A program made the translations under genes and the position numbers. Below, in pieces: positions 55,703-63,858 of a DNA stretch of 64,000 bases (within the stretch, counting starts at the first letter, position 1; the number at the start of each line of letters is the position of its first letter). The notes below the pieces were generated by a model that was given only the letters and a program-made list of their open reading frames with translations, made no database searches and was not told the origin of the DNA. The stretch lies in NCBI RefSeq assembly GCF_021462265.1, contig NZ_JAJONF010000019.1:62001-126000 (forward strand). The letters run 5' to 3'. This stretch comes from Streptomyces shenzhenensis. GTDB lineage: Bacteria > Actinomycetota > Actinomycetes > Streptomycetales > Streptomycetaceae.

Positions 55703-56847
55703 GTGCTCACCTCGTTCGGCGGCTCCCAGGGGGCGCCGAGTTCGGAGTAGAGGGAGAGGGTGTCGGCGCAGGCCGCGACCAGTGCGTCGATGCCGGTCAC
55801 GACCCGGCGCCCGTCCTCGGGGAGGTGGTGCCAGGCGTCGGCGGGCAGCGCGAGAGGGTCGTCGGCCAGCCGGATCGCTTCGACGACCTTCATGAAGGCG
55901 CCGGTCGCGTCCGGCTCCACCAGCAGGTCCGCCCCGGTGGTGAGATGGCCGGCGAGGTTCTCCAGCAGGTCCGTGCTGCCGTACTCGGTCTCCTCCGGGC
56001 CGCGGCCCGCCCGCTGCACCAGCACCCGGTCCTGCTTGTACCAGTGGGTGATCCGGCCGCTGGTGCCGTGCACCAGGACGTAGGGGTCGCCCGGCTCCTC
56101 GGCGCAGAGCGTGGCGGCGACCACGACCGGGCCGCGCGGCGTGGTGACGCGGACACATGAGGTGTCGTCGGACTCGATGTCGTTGGCGCGCAGCAGTTCG
56201 GTCTCGATGCCGGTGACGTCCTCGGCGCGGTCGGTGCCGAGCAGCGCGAGGCCGGTGGCGACGGCGTGCGCGAGGGGGTTGGTGAGGACCCCGTCGACGA
56301 CGTCGACGCCGTTCAGCCGCCGCCTGCCGGCCCAGGGCGCCCGCCGGTAGTAGGACTCGGGCCGGGCCCAGGCACCCGCGCCGCCCACTCCCACCACGTC
56401 ACCGATGGCGCCCTCGGCGATCAGCCGCCGGATCGCGGGCACGGCGTGCGAGCCCAGCGACTGGAAGCCGATCTGGCAGGCCACACCCGCCTTCGCGACC
56501 CCGTCGGCCATCCGCCGGAACTCCGCGTACGACGGCGCCGGCGGCTTCTCGAGGAGCAGGTGCACGCCCCGCTCGGCGGCCGTCAGGGCCAGGTCCGTGT
56601 GGGTGGGGATCGGGGTGCAGATCACGGCGATCCTGGCGCCGGTCGCGTCGAGCAGGGCGCCGAAGTCCGGGGACTGGGCGGGCCGGCCGAGCCCCTCGGG
56701 CAGCTCGTCCGCGCCCAGCGGGGTCAGCTCGCAGATCCCGGCGAGCCGTACGATCCCCTTCTCCTGGAGCCGGCGGATGTTCTCCAGATGCCAGCGGCCG
56801 TGGCCGCGTGCTCCCGCCAGAACGACGTCGATGGGTGAAGAGTTCAC
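55699..56847 (-). CDS. Gfo/Idh/MocA family sugar oxidoreductase
   Basis: 382 residues from GTG 56847. N-terminal Rossmann domain VVLAGARGHGRWHLENI, then ICTPIPTHTDLAL and the substrate-site lysine in LLLEKPPAPSYAEFR, followed by the C-terminal beta-sheet domain. These enzymes oxidise sugars or sugar acids with NAD(P). In this context it may oxidise an aldose to a lactone before the aldonate dehydratase. A 70-base gap separates it from the permease gene upstream. Confidence 0.88.
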   Translation of the reverse strand: MNSSPIDVVLAGARGHGRWHLENIRRLQEKGIVRLAGICELTPLGADELPEGLGRPAQSPDFGALLDATGARIAVICTPIPTHTDLALTAAERGVHLLLEKPPAPSYAEFRRMADGVAKAGVACQIGFQSLGSHAVPAIRRLIAEGAIGDVVGVGGAGAWARPESYYRRAPWAGRRRLNGVDVVDGVLTNPLAHAVATGLALLGTDRAEDVTGIETELLRANDIESDDTSCVRVTTPRGPVVVAATLCAEEPGDPYVLVHGTSGRITHWYKQDRVLVQRAGRGPEETEYGSTDLLENLAGHLTTGADLLVEPDATGAFMKVVEAIRLADDPLALPADAWHHLPEDGRRVVTGIDALVAACADTLSLYSELGAPWEPPNEVST

Positions 56848-56917
56848 AGCGTCCTCCCTGCGTTGCCGATCTTCGCGTGCAGGGTAAGCGTCCGCCCTCG
56901 GCGGCCCGGAAGGCGTC

Positions 56918-57802
56918 TCATCCCTTCACCGCCCCCGCGCTGAAGCCGGTGATCAGCCACTTCTGGATGAAGGCGAAGACGATCACGACGGGTACCGCGG
57001 CGATGATCCCGCCCGCGGCCAGCGCGCCCAGGTCCACGCTGTCGGCGCTCATCAGGGTGTTGAGGCCGACCGGGATGGTCTGCTTGCTCTGGTCGGAGAG
57101 GAACATCAGGGCGAACAGGAAGTGGTTCCAGGCGTGCACGAAGGCGAAGGAGCCGACCGCGATCAGCCCTGGCCGCAGCAGCGGCAGCACGACGATCCGG
57201 AAGGCGGTGAGCCGGCCGCAGCCGTCGACCCAGGCGGCCTCCTCCAGGGAGTACGGCACGTTCCTGATGAAGCCGCTGATCAGGATCATCGACAGCGGGA
57301 GCTGGAAGACCGTCTCGGCGATGACGACGCTGCCGAGCGAGTTGATCATCTGGAGCTTCGCGAAGATCTGGAAGAGCGGGACCAGGAGCAGCGCGCCCGG
57401 CACGAACTGGGAGCAGAGCAGGGCCAGCATGAAGCCGCGCTTGAGCCTGAAGTCGAAGCGGGCGAGGGCGTAGCCGCCGGCCAGCGCGACGACCGTGGTC
57501 AGCACCAGCGTCGAGACGCCGACGTAGACGCTGTTGGTGAAGTAGGTGGCGAAGCTGCGCTCGGTCCACACCTTATGGAAGTGCTCGAAGGTGACCGGCC
57601 AGGGGACCAGCGAGGTGGAGCCGGCCGGGCGGAGCGCGAAGAGCAGGATCCAGTAGAAGGGGATCAGGGTGAAGAGGAGGTAGATCCCGAGGGGCAGGTA
57701 GATCTGCCAGCGCGGGACCTCGTCCCAGGCGCGGCGCTTCTTCCCCGGCCGGGCGGGTTCGGTGACGACGGGCCCGGCCGCGGGGGCGATCTCGGTGATC
57801 AC
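56918..57802 (-). CDS. Carbohydrate ABC transporter permease (MalG-like)
   Basis: 294 residues, six helices. The ATPase-contact EAA loop reads LEEAAWVDGCGRLTAFRIVV. GTG 57802 overlaps the stop of the preceding permease (GTGA). The N-terminal 30 residues are cytoplasmic and Pro/Arg-rich. It pairs with the MalF-like permease and the binding protein. Confidence 0.93.
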   Translation of the reverse strand: MITEIAPAAGPVVTEPARPGKKRRAWDEVPRWQIYLPLGIYLLFTLIPFYWILLFALRPAGSTSLVPWPVTFEHFHKVWTERSFATYFTNSVYVGVSTLVLTTVVALAGGYALARFDFRLKRGFMLALLCSQFVPGALLLVPLFQIFAKLQMINSLGSVVIAETVFQLPLSMILISGFIRNVPYSLEEAAWVDGCGRLTAFRIVVLPLLRPGLIAVGSFAFVHAWNHFLFALMFLSDQSKQTIPVGLNTLMSADSVDLGALAAGGIIAAVPVVIVFAFIQKWLITGFSAGAVKG

Positions 57803-58734
57803 TTCGTCTCGCCTCCGAACTTGCTGATCCGCAGGTAGACGATCGAGCAGAAGAGCAGGATCACGAAGGCCACGGTGGTCAGCGCGGACGCGTAGCCGAA
57901 GTCGTGGGCGTCGACGCTGGTGTTGGCGACGTAGAGGGGTAGCGTCGTCGTCTCCCCCGCCGGGCCGCCGCCCGTCAGGGTGTAGAGCAGGTCGACGTTG
58001 TTGAACTCCCACACCGCGCGCAGCAGCGTGGACAGGACGATGGCGTCCTTGAGGTGCGGCAGCGTGATGTGCCAGAACTGCTTGGCACGGCCGGCCCCGT
58101 CGACCTCCGCCGCCTCGTACAGGTCCTTGGAGACGGACTGGAGGTCGGCCAGGATGAGGATCGCGAAGAACGGCACGCCCCGCCACAGGTCGGCGACCAC
58201 GGCCGCCGGGAAGACGGTCGAGGGGTCGGAGAGCCAGCTGGTGCCGTACGACCCGATGCCCGCGTCGGCGAGGTAACGCGTCACGCCGGTCTGCGAGTTG
58301 TACAGCAGCACCCAGATCGCGGAGGTCAGCACACCGGAGACGGCCCACGGCGAGAAGACCAGCGCCCGCCCGAGCGCCCGCCCCGCGAACGTCTGGTTGA
58401 CGATCAGCGCCAGCGCGAGCCCGCACAGCAGCTGCAACCCGACCTCCACCACGACCCACTTGGCGCTGAAGGTCAGCGTGTCCCAGAACTGCGGGTCGTG
58501 CGCGAAGGCCTGGGTGAAGTTGCCGAAGCCCGCGAAGCCGTTCCGCCAGGGCTTGGTCGGGTTGTAGTTCTGCAGGCTGTAGTAGAAGACGCTGAGCACC
58601 GGGTAGGCGATGAAGCCCAGCATCAGCAGGGCCGCCGGGGCGATCAGCAGATACGGCAGCCTGCGCGGCGTCGCGGAGGCACGGCGCCGCGGGGGTGGCG
58701 CGGGCGGTTTCGCCACGGCTGCGGCTTGGGCCAT
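57799..58734 (-). CDS. Carbohydrate ABC transporter permease (MalF-like)
   Basis: 311 residues, six helices. The EAA loop reads LYEAAEVDGAGRAKQFWHIT. It starts at ATG 58734 and is the first gene of the importer operon. No ATPase gene is present; streptomycete sugar importers of this type generally share the MsiK ATPase encoded elsewhere. Two LacI-type half-palindromic sites lie about 100-140 bases upstream. Confidence 0.93.
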   Translation of the reverse strand: MAQAAAVAKPPAPPPRRRASATPRRLPYLLIAPAALLMLGFIAYPVLSVFYYSLQNYNPTKPWRNGFAGFGNFTQAFAHDPQFWDTLTFSAKWVVVEVGLQLLCGLALALIVNQTFAGRALGRALVFSPWAVSGVLTSAIWVLLYNSQTGVTRYLADAGIGSYGTSWLSDPSTVFPAAVVADLWRGVPFFAILILADLQSVSKDLYEAAEVDGAGRAKQFWHITLPHLKDAIVLSTLLRAVWEFNNVDLLYTLTGGGPAGETTTLPLYVANTSVDAHDFGYASALTTVAFVILLFCSIVYLRISKFGGETK

Positions 58735-58836
58735 GACCTGTTCTCCGTTCGCGATGGGGAGGAGCCGCCCGAAGTGCGTCCGTGAGGGGCGGTGGACGGG
58801 TGACGGGTGACGGGTGGGCAGTTGCAGGGAGTGTGG

Positions 58837-58846
58837 GAAGCGCTTG
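58837..58846. promoter_or_regulatory. Candidate LacI-family operator 1 (importer promoter)
   Basis: GAAGCGCTTG, a 9-of-10 match to the perfect palindrome GAAGCGCTTC found 26 bases away (centre to centre) and inside the DapA-like gene. AAGCGCTT cores are typical of LacI-family sites. Confidence 0.65.
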
Positions 58847-58862
58847 CTACATGGGCATGGCT

Positions 58863-58872
58863 GAAGCGCTTC
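58863..58872. promoter_or_regulatory. Candidate LacI-family operator 2 (importer promoter)
   Basis: Perfect 10-bp palindrome GAAGCGCTTC, 128 bases before the first permease gene. With site 1 it lies on nearly the same helical face (26-bp spacing, about 2.5 turns), allowing paired binding. Confidence 0.75.
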
Positions 58873-58888
58873 GACGGTCGTCTGGGGG

Positions 58889-60619
58889 TCAGCCCGCGTA
58901 CGGGTCCGGGACTTCTCCCGGCCGGGCCAGGAACTCGAAGTCGCAGCCGGTGTCGGCCTGGGTGATCTGCTGGTCGTAGAGCGCGCCGTACCCGCGCCCG
59001 TACCGCACCGGCGGCGGCGTCCACGCGGCCCGGCGCCGCGCCAGCTCCTCCTCGTCCACGTTGAGCCGCAGGGTGCGGGCCGCGACGTCCAGGGTGATGG
59101 AGTCCCCGGTGCGGACGAGCGCGAGGGGTCCGCCGACGTGCGACTCGGGCGCGATGTGCAGCACGCAGGTGCCGTAGCTGGTGCCGCTCATCCGGGCGTC
59201 GGAGATCCGCACCATGTCCCGCACGCCCTGCTTGAGGAGGTGGCCGGGGATGGGCAGCATGCCGTACTCGGGCATGCCGGGGCCGCCCTTGGGCCCGGCG
59301 CCCCGCAGCACGAGCACGCTGTCGGCGGTGATCCCGAGGGAAGGATCGTCGATGGTGCGCTGCATGGTCCGGTAGTCGTCGAAGACGACGGCCGGGCCGG
59401 TGTGCTTGAGCAGGTGCGGCTCGGCGGCGATGTGCTTGATGACCGCGCCGTCCGGGCAGAGGTTGCCGCGCAGCACGGCGACCCCGCCTTCGGCGGCCAC
59501 CGGGTTGTCGCGGGGCCGGATGACGTCGTCGTGGTGCACCCGGGCGCCGGCCAGCTGCTCACGGTAGGTGTCGTACGACACCGTCGGCCGGTCCAGGTGG
59601 AGCAGGTCGGGGATGCGGGAGAGGAAGCCGGGCAGGCCGCCCGCGAAGTGGAAGTCCTCCATGAGGTACGTCCGGCCGCCGGGGCGGACGTTGGCGAGGA
59701 CGGGCACGGTGCGGGCGATGCGGTCGAAGTCGTCGAGGGTGAGCCGCACCCCCGCCCGCCCGGCCATGGCGATGAGGTGGATGACGGCGTTGGTGGAGCC
59801 GCCGAGCCCGAGGACGGTGGTGACAGCGTCCTCGAAGGCGTCGGAGGTCAGGAGGTGGGAGAGCCGCCGGTCCCGGTGCACCAGCTCGACGATCCGCATC
59901 CCCGCCTGGGCCGCCATCCGGTCGTGCCCGGAGTCGACGGCCGGGATGCTGGACGCGCCCGGGACGGTCACGCCGAGCGCCTCGGCGGCGGCGGTGAGGG
60001 TGGAGGCCGTGCCCATCGTCATGCAGTGACCGGGCGACCGGGCCAGCCCGCTCTCCAGCTCCAGCAGCTCGCAGTCGCCGATGAGACCGGCGCGCTTGTC
60101 GTCCCAGTACTTCCACATGTCGGTGCCGGAGCCGAGGACCTCGCCCCGCCAGTGGCCCGGGAGCATGGGTCCCGCGGGCACGAAGACGGCCGGCAGGTCG
60201 ACGGAGGCCGCGCCCATGAGGAGGGCCGGGGTGGACTTGTCGCAGCCGCCCATCAGCACCGCCCCGTCGACCGGGTACGACCGCAGCAGTTCCTCGGTCT
60301 CCATGGCGAGGAGGTTGCGGTAGAGCATCGGGGTCGGCTTCTGGAAGGTCTCCGAGAGGGTGGAGACGGGGAACTCCAGCGGGAATCCGCCCGCCTGCCA
60401 GACGCCCCGCTTGACCGCCTGCGCCCGGTCACGGAGGTGCACATGGCAGGGGTTGATGTCCGACCAGGTGTTGAGGATCGCGATGACCGGCTTGCCGAGG
60501 TGTTCCTCGGGGAGGTAGCCGAGCTGGCGGGTGCGGGCGCGGTGGCTGAAGGCGCGGAGCCCTTCGGTGCCGTACCACTGGTGGCTTCTGAGTTCCTCCG
60601 GCTTCTTCACAGCGGCCAT
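58889..60619 (-). CDS. IlvD/Edd family aldonate dehydratase
   Basis: 576 residues, size and motifs of L-arabinonate/xylonate-type dehydratases rather than IlvD itself: the iron-sulfur and magnesium ligands lie in VLMGGCDKSTPALLMG, LARSPGHCMTMGTASTL and ARMSGTSYGTCVLHI, with VTVPGASSIPAVDSGH after the second Cys. It converts an aldonate to a 2-keto-3-deoxy acid. ATG 60619 overlaps the DapA-like gene by 13 bases. Last gene of the GntR operon. Exact substrate (arabinonate, galactonate, rhamnonate) uncertain. Confidence 0.9.
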   Translation of the reverse strand: MAAVKKPEELRSHQWYGTEGLRAFSHRARTRQLGYLPEEHLGKPVIAILNTWSDINPCHVHLRDRAQAVKRGVWQAGGFPLEFPVSTLSETFQKPTPMLYRNLLAMETEELLRSYPVDGAVLMGGCDKSTPALLMGAASVDLPAVFVPAGPMLPGHWRGEVLGSGTDMWKYWDDKRAGLIGDCELLELESGLARSPGHCMTMGTASTLTAAAEALGVTVPGASSIPAVDSGHDRMAAQAGMRIVELVHRDRRLSHLLTSDAFEDAVTTVLGLGGSTNAVIHLIAMAGRAGVRLTLDDFDRIARTVPVLANVRPGGRTYLMEDFHFAGGLPGFLSRIPDLLHLDRPTVSYDTYREQLAGARVHHDDVIRPRDNPVAAEGGVAVLRGNLCPDGAVIKHIAAEPHLLKHTGPAVVFDDYRTMQRTIDDPSLGITADSVLVLRGAGPKGGPGMPEYGMLPIPGHLLKQGVRDMVRISDARMSGTSYGTCVLHIAPESHVGGPLALVRTGDSITLDVAARTLRLNVDEEELARRRAAWTPPPVRYGRGYGALYDQQITQADTGCDFEFLARPGEVPDPYAG

Positions 60620-61518
60620 CCGGCGGCTATGGCGGCGACCTCGGCGCGCTCGGCGTCGGGCAGCTGCCTGCTGGGCGGGCGGACGTCGCGGCGGCACAGG
60701 CCGAGGGAGGCGAGGGCCTCCTTGACGACGGTGACGTTGTCGGCGGAGCCGTTCGCGGCGCGGAGTTCCTCGAAGCGGCGGATCTGTTCCCAGACCTTCA
60801 TGGCGGCCGGGTAGTCACCTGATCGAAGCGCTTCGATCATGTTCAGCGAAACGGCCGGGGCGACGTTCACCAGGCCGGAGGTGAAGCCGGTGGCACCGGC
60901 CGAGAAGTAGGAGGGCGCGTAGGGCTCGGCGAGCCCGGCGACCCAGACGAAGCGGTCGAGCCCCGCGTCACGGGCGAAGGCGGCGAACTTGGCGGCGTCC
61001 GGGACGGCGTACTTGACGCCGATCACGTTGGGGCAGGCGTCGGCGAGTTCGGCGAGGCGGGCGCCGGGAAGCTGGGCGTTGCGGATGTAGGGGACGACGC
61101 CGAGTTCGGGGACGGACGCGGCGATGGCCCGGTGGTAGTCCACCCAGCCGGACTGGGAGACGTAGGGATGGACGGGCTGGTGGACCATCACCATCTGCGC
61201 GCCGTGCTCACGGGCGTGCCGGGCGGTGGCGACGGCGGTCGCGATGTCGTGCCCGACCCCGACCAGGACGACCGCCCGGCCGCCGGCCTCGTCGAGGGTC
61301 GACTCGGTGACGAGCCGCCGCTCCTCGGGGGCGAGGGCGTAGAACTCGCCGGTGTTTCCGTTGGGGGTGAGGGTGCGGACGCCGCCGTCCAGGAGCCGGC
61401 GCAGCAGGGTCCGGTGGGCGTCCTGGTCGACGCCGCCGTCCTCGGCGAAGGGGGTCACCGGGATGGCCACCACGTCGGCCAGGGCCGCCCGTTGGGTCTC
61501 GAACGCCACGCTGCTCAT
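60607..61518 (-). CDS. DapA-family aldolase/dehydratase for keto-deoxy sugar acids
   Basis: 303 residues, TIM barrel. Schiff-base lysine in VIGVKYAVPDA, LTPNGNTGEFYALAPEERR in the carboxylate-binding loop and a conserved Tyr in VVPYIRN. Next to an aldonate dehydratase, it is more likely a 2-keto-3-deoxy-acid dehydratase or aldolase than a lysine-pathway enzyme. A 20-bp perfect palindrome lies inside its coding sequence (60820-60839). ATG 61518 overlaps the GntR stop (ATGA). Confidence 0.88.
   Translation of the reverse strand: MSSVAFETQRAALADVVAIPVTPFAEDGGVDQDAHRTLLRRLLDGGVRTLTPNGNTGEFYALAPEERRLVTESTLDEAGGRAVVLVGVGHDIATAVATARHAREHGAQMVMVHQPVHPYVSQSGWVDYHRAIAASVPELGVVPYIRNAQLPGARLAELADACPNVIGVKYAVPDAAKFAAFARDAGLDRFVWVAGLAEPYAPSYFSAGATGFTSGLVNVAPAVSLNMIEALRSGDYPAAMKVWEQIRRFEELRAANGSADNVTVVKEALASLGLCRRDVRPPSRQLPDAERAEVAAIAAGWPL
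60820..60839. promoter_or_regulatory. Perfect 20-bp LacI-type palindrome inside the DapA-like gene
   Basis: TGATCGAAGCGCTTCGATCA is fully self-complementary and contains the same GAAGCGCTTC as the site at 58863. On the coding strand it reads ATG-ATC-GAA-GCG-CTT-CGA-TCA. CTT, CGA and TCA are rare in this genome, which argues that the DNA motif itself is under selection. Confidence 0.72.
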
Positions 61519-62171
61519 TCCTGGCCTTCCTGCTCGGCTGCCTGGGGGAACGCCCGCTCGACGAAGGACGCGATGTGGGTGTGCAGGGCGCGGGCGGCGC
61601 CGTCGGCGTCGCCGTCCAGCGCCAGCCGCAGGATCTCGCGGTGCTCACCTGCCTCCCGCTCCCAGGAGGGGGAGGCGGCCCAGGCGACGGCGGAGACGAG
61701 GGCGGCCTGGTCGCGGACCTCGTCGAGCATCCGGCCGAGGAGCGGGTTGCCGCACGGGAGGTAGAGGGCGCGGTGGAAGTCACGGTTGGCGAGGGAGCGT
61801 TCGGCGGTGTCGGTGGCGTCGTCGGCACGGGTGAGGGCGGAGCGGGCGGCGTCCAGGGAGGCGCCTCGCCGCACCGCCCGGCGCAGCGCCTCGGGTTCGA
61901 GGAGCAGCCGTACGTCGTAGACCTCGCGCGCCATGTCCGCGTCCACCATGCGCACCGTGACGCCCTTGTACTGGCTCATCACGACCAGCCCGGTCCCGGC
62001 CAGGGTCTTGAGCGCCTCCCGCACGGGGGTCTTGGACACCCCGAACTGCGCGGCGAGCTCGGTCTCCACCAGGGCCTGACCGGGCGTCAGCCGTCCCGTG
62101 AGGATGCGGTGTTTGATCGCGTCCAGCACGAACTGCGTGCGCGACGGAATCGGCATGGGCACAGAGGTCAT
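61515..62171 (-). CDS. GntR/FadR-family transcriptional regulator
   Basis: 218 residues. N-terminal winged helix: FVLDAIKHRILTGRLTPGQAL, VETELAAQFGVSKTPVREALKTL; C-terminal FCD-type helical domain with LLLEPEALRRAV, NRDFHRALYLPCGNP and GEHREILRLALDGD carrying metal/effector-binding Asp and His. First gene of the operon with the DapA-like and dehydratase genes, so it probably autoregulates it in response to a sugar acid. Confidence 0.92.
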   Translation of the reverse strand: MTSVPMPIPSRTQFVLDAIKHRILTGRLTPGQALVETELAAQFGVSKTPVREALKTLAGTGLVVMSQYKGVTVRMVDADMAREVYDVRLLLEPEALRRAVRRGASLDAARSALTRADDATDTAERSLANRDFHRALYLPCGNPLLGRMLDEVRDQAALVSAVAWAASPSWEREAGEHREILRLALDGDADGAARALHTHIASFVERAFPQAAEQEGQE

Positions 62172-62240
62172 GCGCGCCTCTCGGGGTCACGTATCAGGCC
62201 GGGGGCCCGATCTGACATATCTGATCTCGCGTATCACGTC

Positions 62241-62263
62241 TCATATATGACGTACGAAGTACG
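62241..62263. promoter_or_regulatory. Candidate operators of the GntR operon
   Basis: TCATATATGA (62241-62250) is a perfect palindrome, directly followed by CGTAC-GAA-GTACG (62251-62263). Both lie 70-92 bases before the gntR-type gene, in an AT-rich patch (62215-62265). Either could be the autoregulatory site. Confidence 0.6.
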
Positions 62264-62280
62264 ACGCGGATGAAGGTAGG

Positions 62281-62628
62281 AGGACGGCCGTGTTTCGTCA
62301 ATGCTTCCGGCAGAAATGGCTGAGGGGAGGGAGCCCGGCCAACGGACCGGGCGGCCGTGCCGGTTCCGAACGCCGCGTGGGGAGGGTCGCCCGGAGTGGG
62401 CGGGCCGGCGCTTCGCGGAGGAGCGGACGGGGGCGGGGCCCGGCAGCCTGTGACGACGGACACGGCCGGGCCCCGACCCCGTCGGGCCACCGCCGTCTCC
62501 CGGGTCAGGACAGGTCCCCGCCGGACGGGCCGCCCGGGGAACCCGCGCCGCGCCGGCTCCTTCCCGCCGTCGTTCTAAGGCATCTTCCCGATCCCCGCGC
62601 CCCGGCCTTAGATCCACGATGACCAGGC
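62281..62628. other. Intergenic region between the GntR operon and the MFS gene
   Basis: About 350 GC-rich bases between divergent genes. Several short GC-rich inverted repeats occur, but no gene, RNA or clear promoter can be assigned. Confidence 0.5.
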
Positions 62629-63858
62629 ATGACGACCTCCTCATGGGCCGTGGTCCGCCTGCTGCGCGACCGTAACGCCGTCCTGTACCTCACCGGCGTC
62701 GTGGTGTCCGGCTTCGGCACCTCCGCGCTCTGGCTCGTGTCCGGCGTCTGGGTCAAGGACCTCACCGGCTCCGACGGCCTCGCCGCCCTGTGCACCGCCG
62801 CCCTCTGGGCCCCCACCCTCCTCGGCCCCGCCCTCGGCACCCTCGCCGACCGCGTCCGCCGCAGGCCCCTGGTGATTCTCACGAACCTCGCCCTCGCGCT
62901 CCTCCTGCTGCCCCTGTGGACGGTCGCCTCCCCGGCCTCCGTGTGGCTGCTCTTCGCCGTCCTCGTCCTCTACGGCGCGGCGGGCGTGGTCGAGGACACG
63001 GCCACCTCCGCCCTGGTCGTCACCGCCGTCGACCCCGCTCTGCTCGGCGACTTCAACGGGCTGCGGATGACCGCGCGCGAGGGCATGAAGCTGGTCGCCC
63101 CGCTGACCGGCGCCGCGCTGTACACGGCGTACGGCGGGCCGGGCGTGGCGCTGCTGGACGCCTGCACCTTCGTGCTGGCGGCCGGGCTGTGCGCGCTGCT
63201 GCGGGTGCGTGAGGAGCGGCCCGAGCGGGTTCGCGGCGGCTGGCGGCGGCAGACCGCCGAGGGGGTCCGGCTGCTCTGGGCGCATCAGGACCTGCGGCCG
63301 CTGGTCCGGGCCGGCGGCGTCACGATGTGCCTCGCCTCGCTCGGCAGCAGCCTGAACTACGCCGTCGTGGCCGCCCTCGGCCACTCCCCCGCCTACACGG
63401 GGGTGCTGTACGCCGTCCAGGGCGTCGGCTCGGTCGGCGTCGGGCTGGTCGCGGGGCCCGCGCTGCGGCGGCTCGGGGAGCGGCGGTTCGCGGCGTACGG
63501 GATCGCGCTGACGGGGGTGGCGGTGGCCGGCCGTGCGGTGCCATGCGACACGGCACTGCTCGCCTGCGGCCTCGCCGGCGGTCTCGGCCTCCCCTGTGTG
63601 CTGATCGCCGCCCACACCGCCGTGCAGCGCGCGATCCCGGCCGCCGCGCTGGGGCGGGCGACCGCGACGGCCGACACGCTGATGTTCGCACCGAACGTGC
63701 TCGGACTGGCCGTCGGGGCCGCCCTCGTCGAACTCGTCGACCACCGGCTGCTGTTGCCGGTCCTGGGCGGCGCGCTGCTCGCCACCGCCGGGTCACTGGC
63801 TCAGCGCAGCGCCTCCCGCACCGCGGCCAGGTCGCCGTCGGACGCCAACCCGGCGTGA
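62629..63858 (+). CDS. MFS transporter
   Basis: 409 residues with about eleven to twelve hydrophobic helices. The loop 2-3 signature appears as GTLADRVRRRPLVILTNL. It resembles actinobacterial efflux carriers of the enterobactin-exporter/macrolide type; substrate unknown. The start ATG 62629 has a weak ribosome-binding site. Its last 58 bases overlap the convergent gene on the other strand. Confidence 0.88.
   Translation: MTTSSWAVVRLLRDRNAVLYLTGVVVSGFGTSALWLVSGVWVKDLTGSDGLAALCTAALWAPTLLGPALGTLADRVRRRPLVILTNLALALLLLPLWTVASPASVWLLFAVLVLYGAAGVVEDTATSALVVTAVDPALLGDFNGLRMTAREGMKLVAPLTGAALYTAYGGPGVALLDACTFVLAAGLCALLRVREERPERVRGGWRRQTAEGVRLLWAHQDLRPLVRAGGVTMCLASLGSSLNYAVVAALGHSPAYTGVLYAVQGVGSVGVGLVAGPALRRLGERRFAAYGIALTGVAVAGRAVPCDTALLACGLAGGLGLPCVLIAAHTAVQRAIPAAALGRATATADTLMFAPNVLGLAVGAALVELVDHRLLLPVLGGALLATAGSLAQRSASRTAARSPSDANPA

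Noticed and set aside
46279..62171. Whole pectin region as a horizontally acquired island
   Set aside because: Base and codon usage match the rest of the window, and no tRNA, integrase or flanking repeat marks a boundary.
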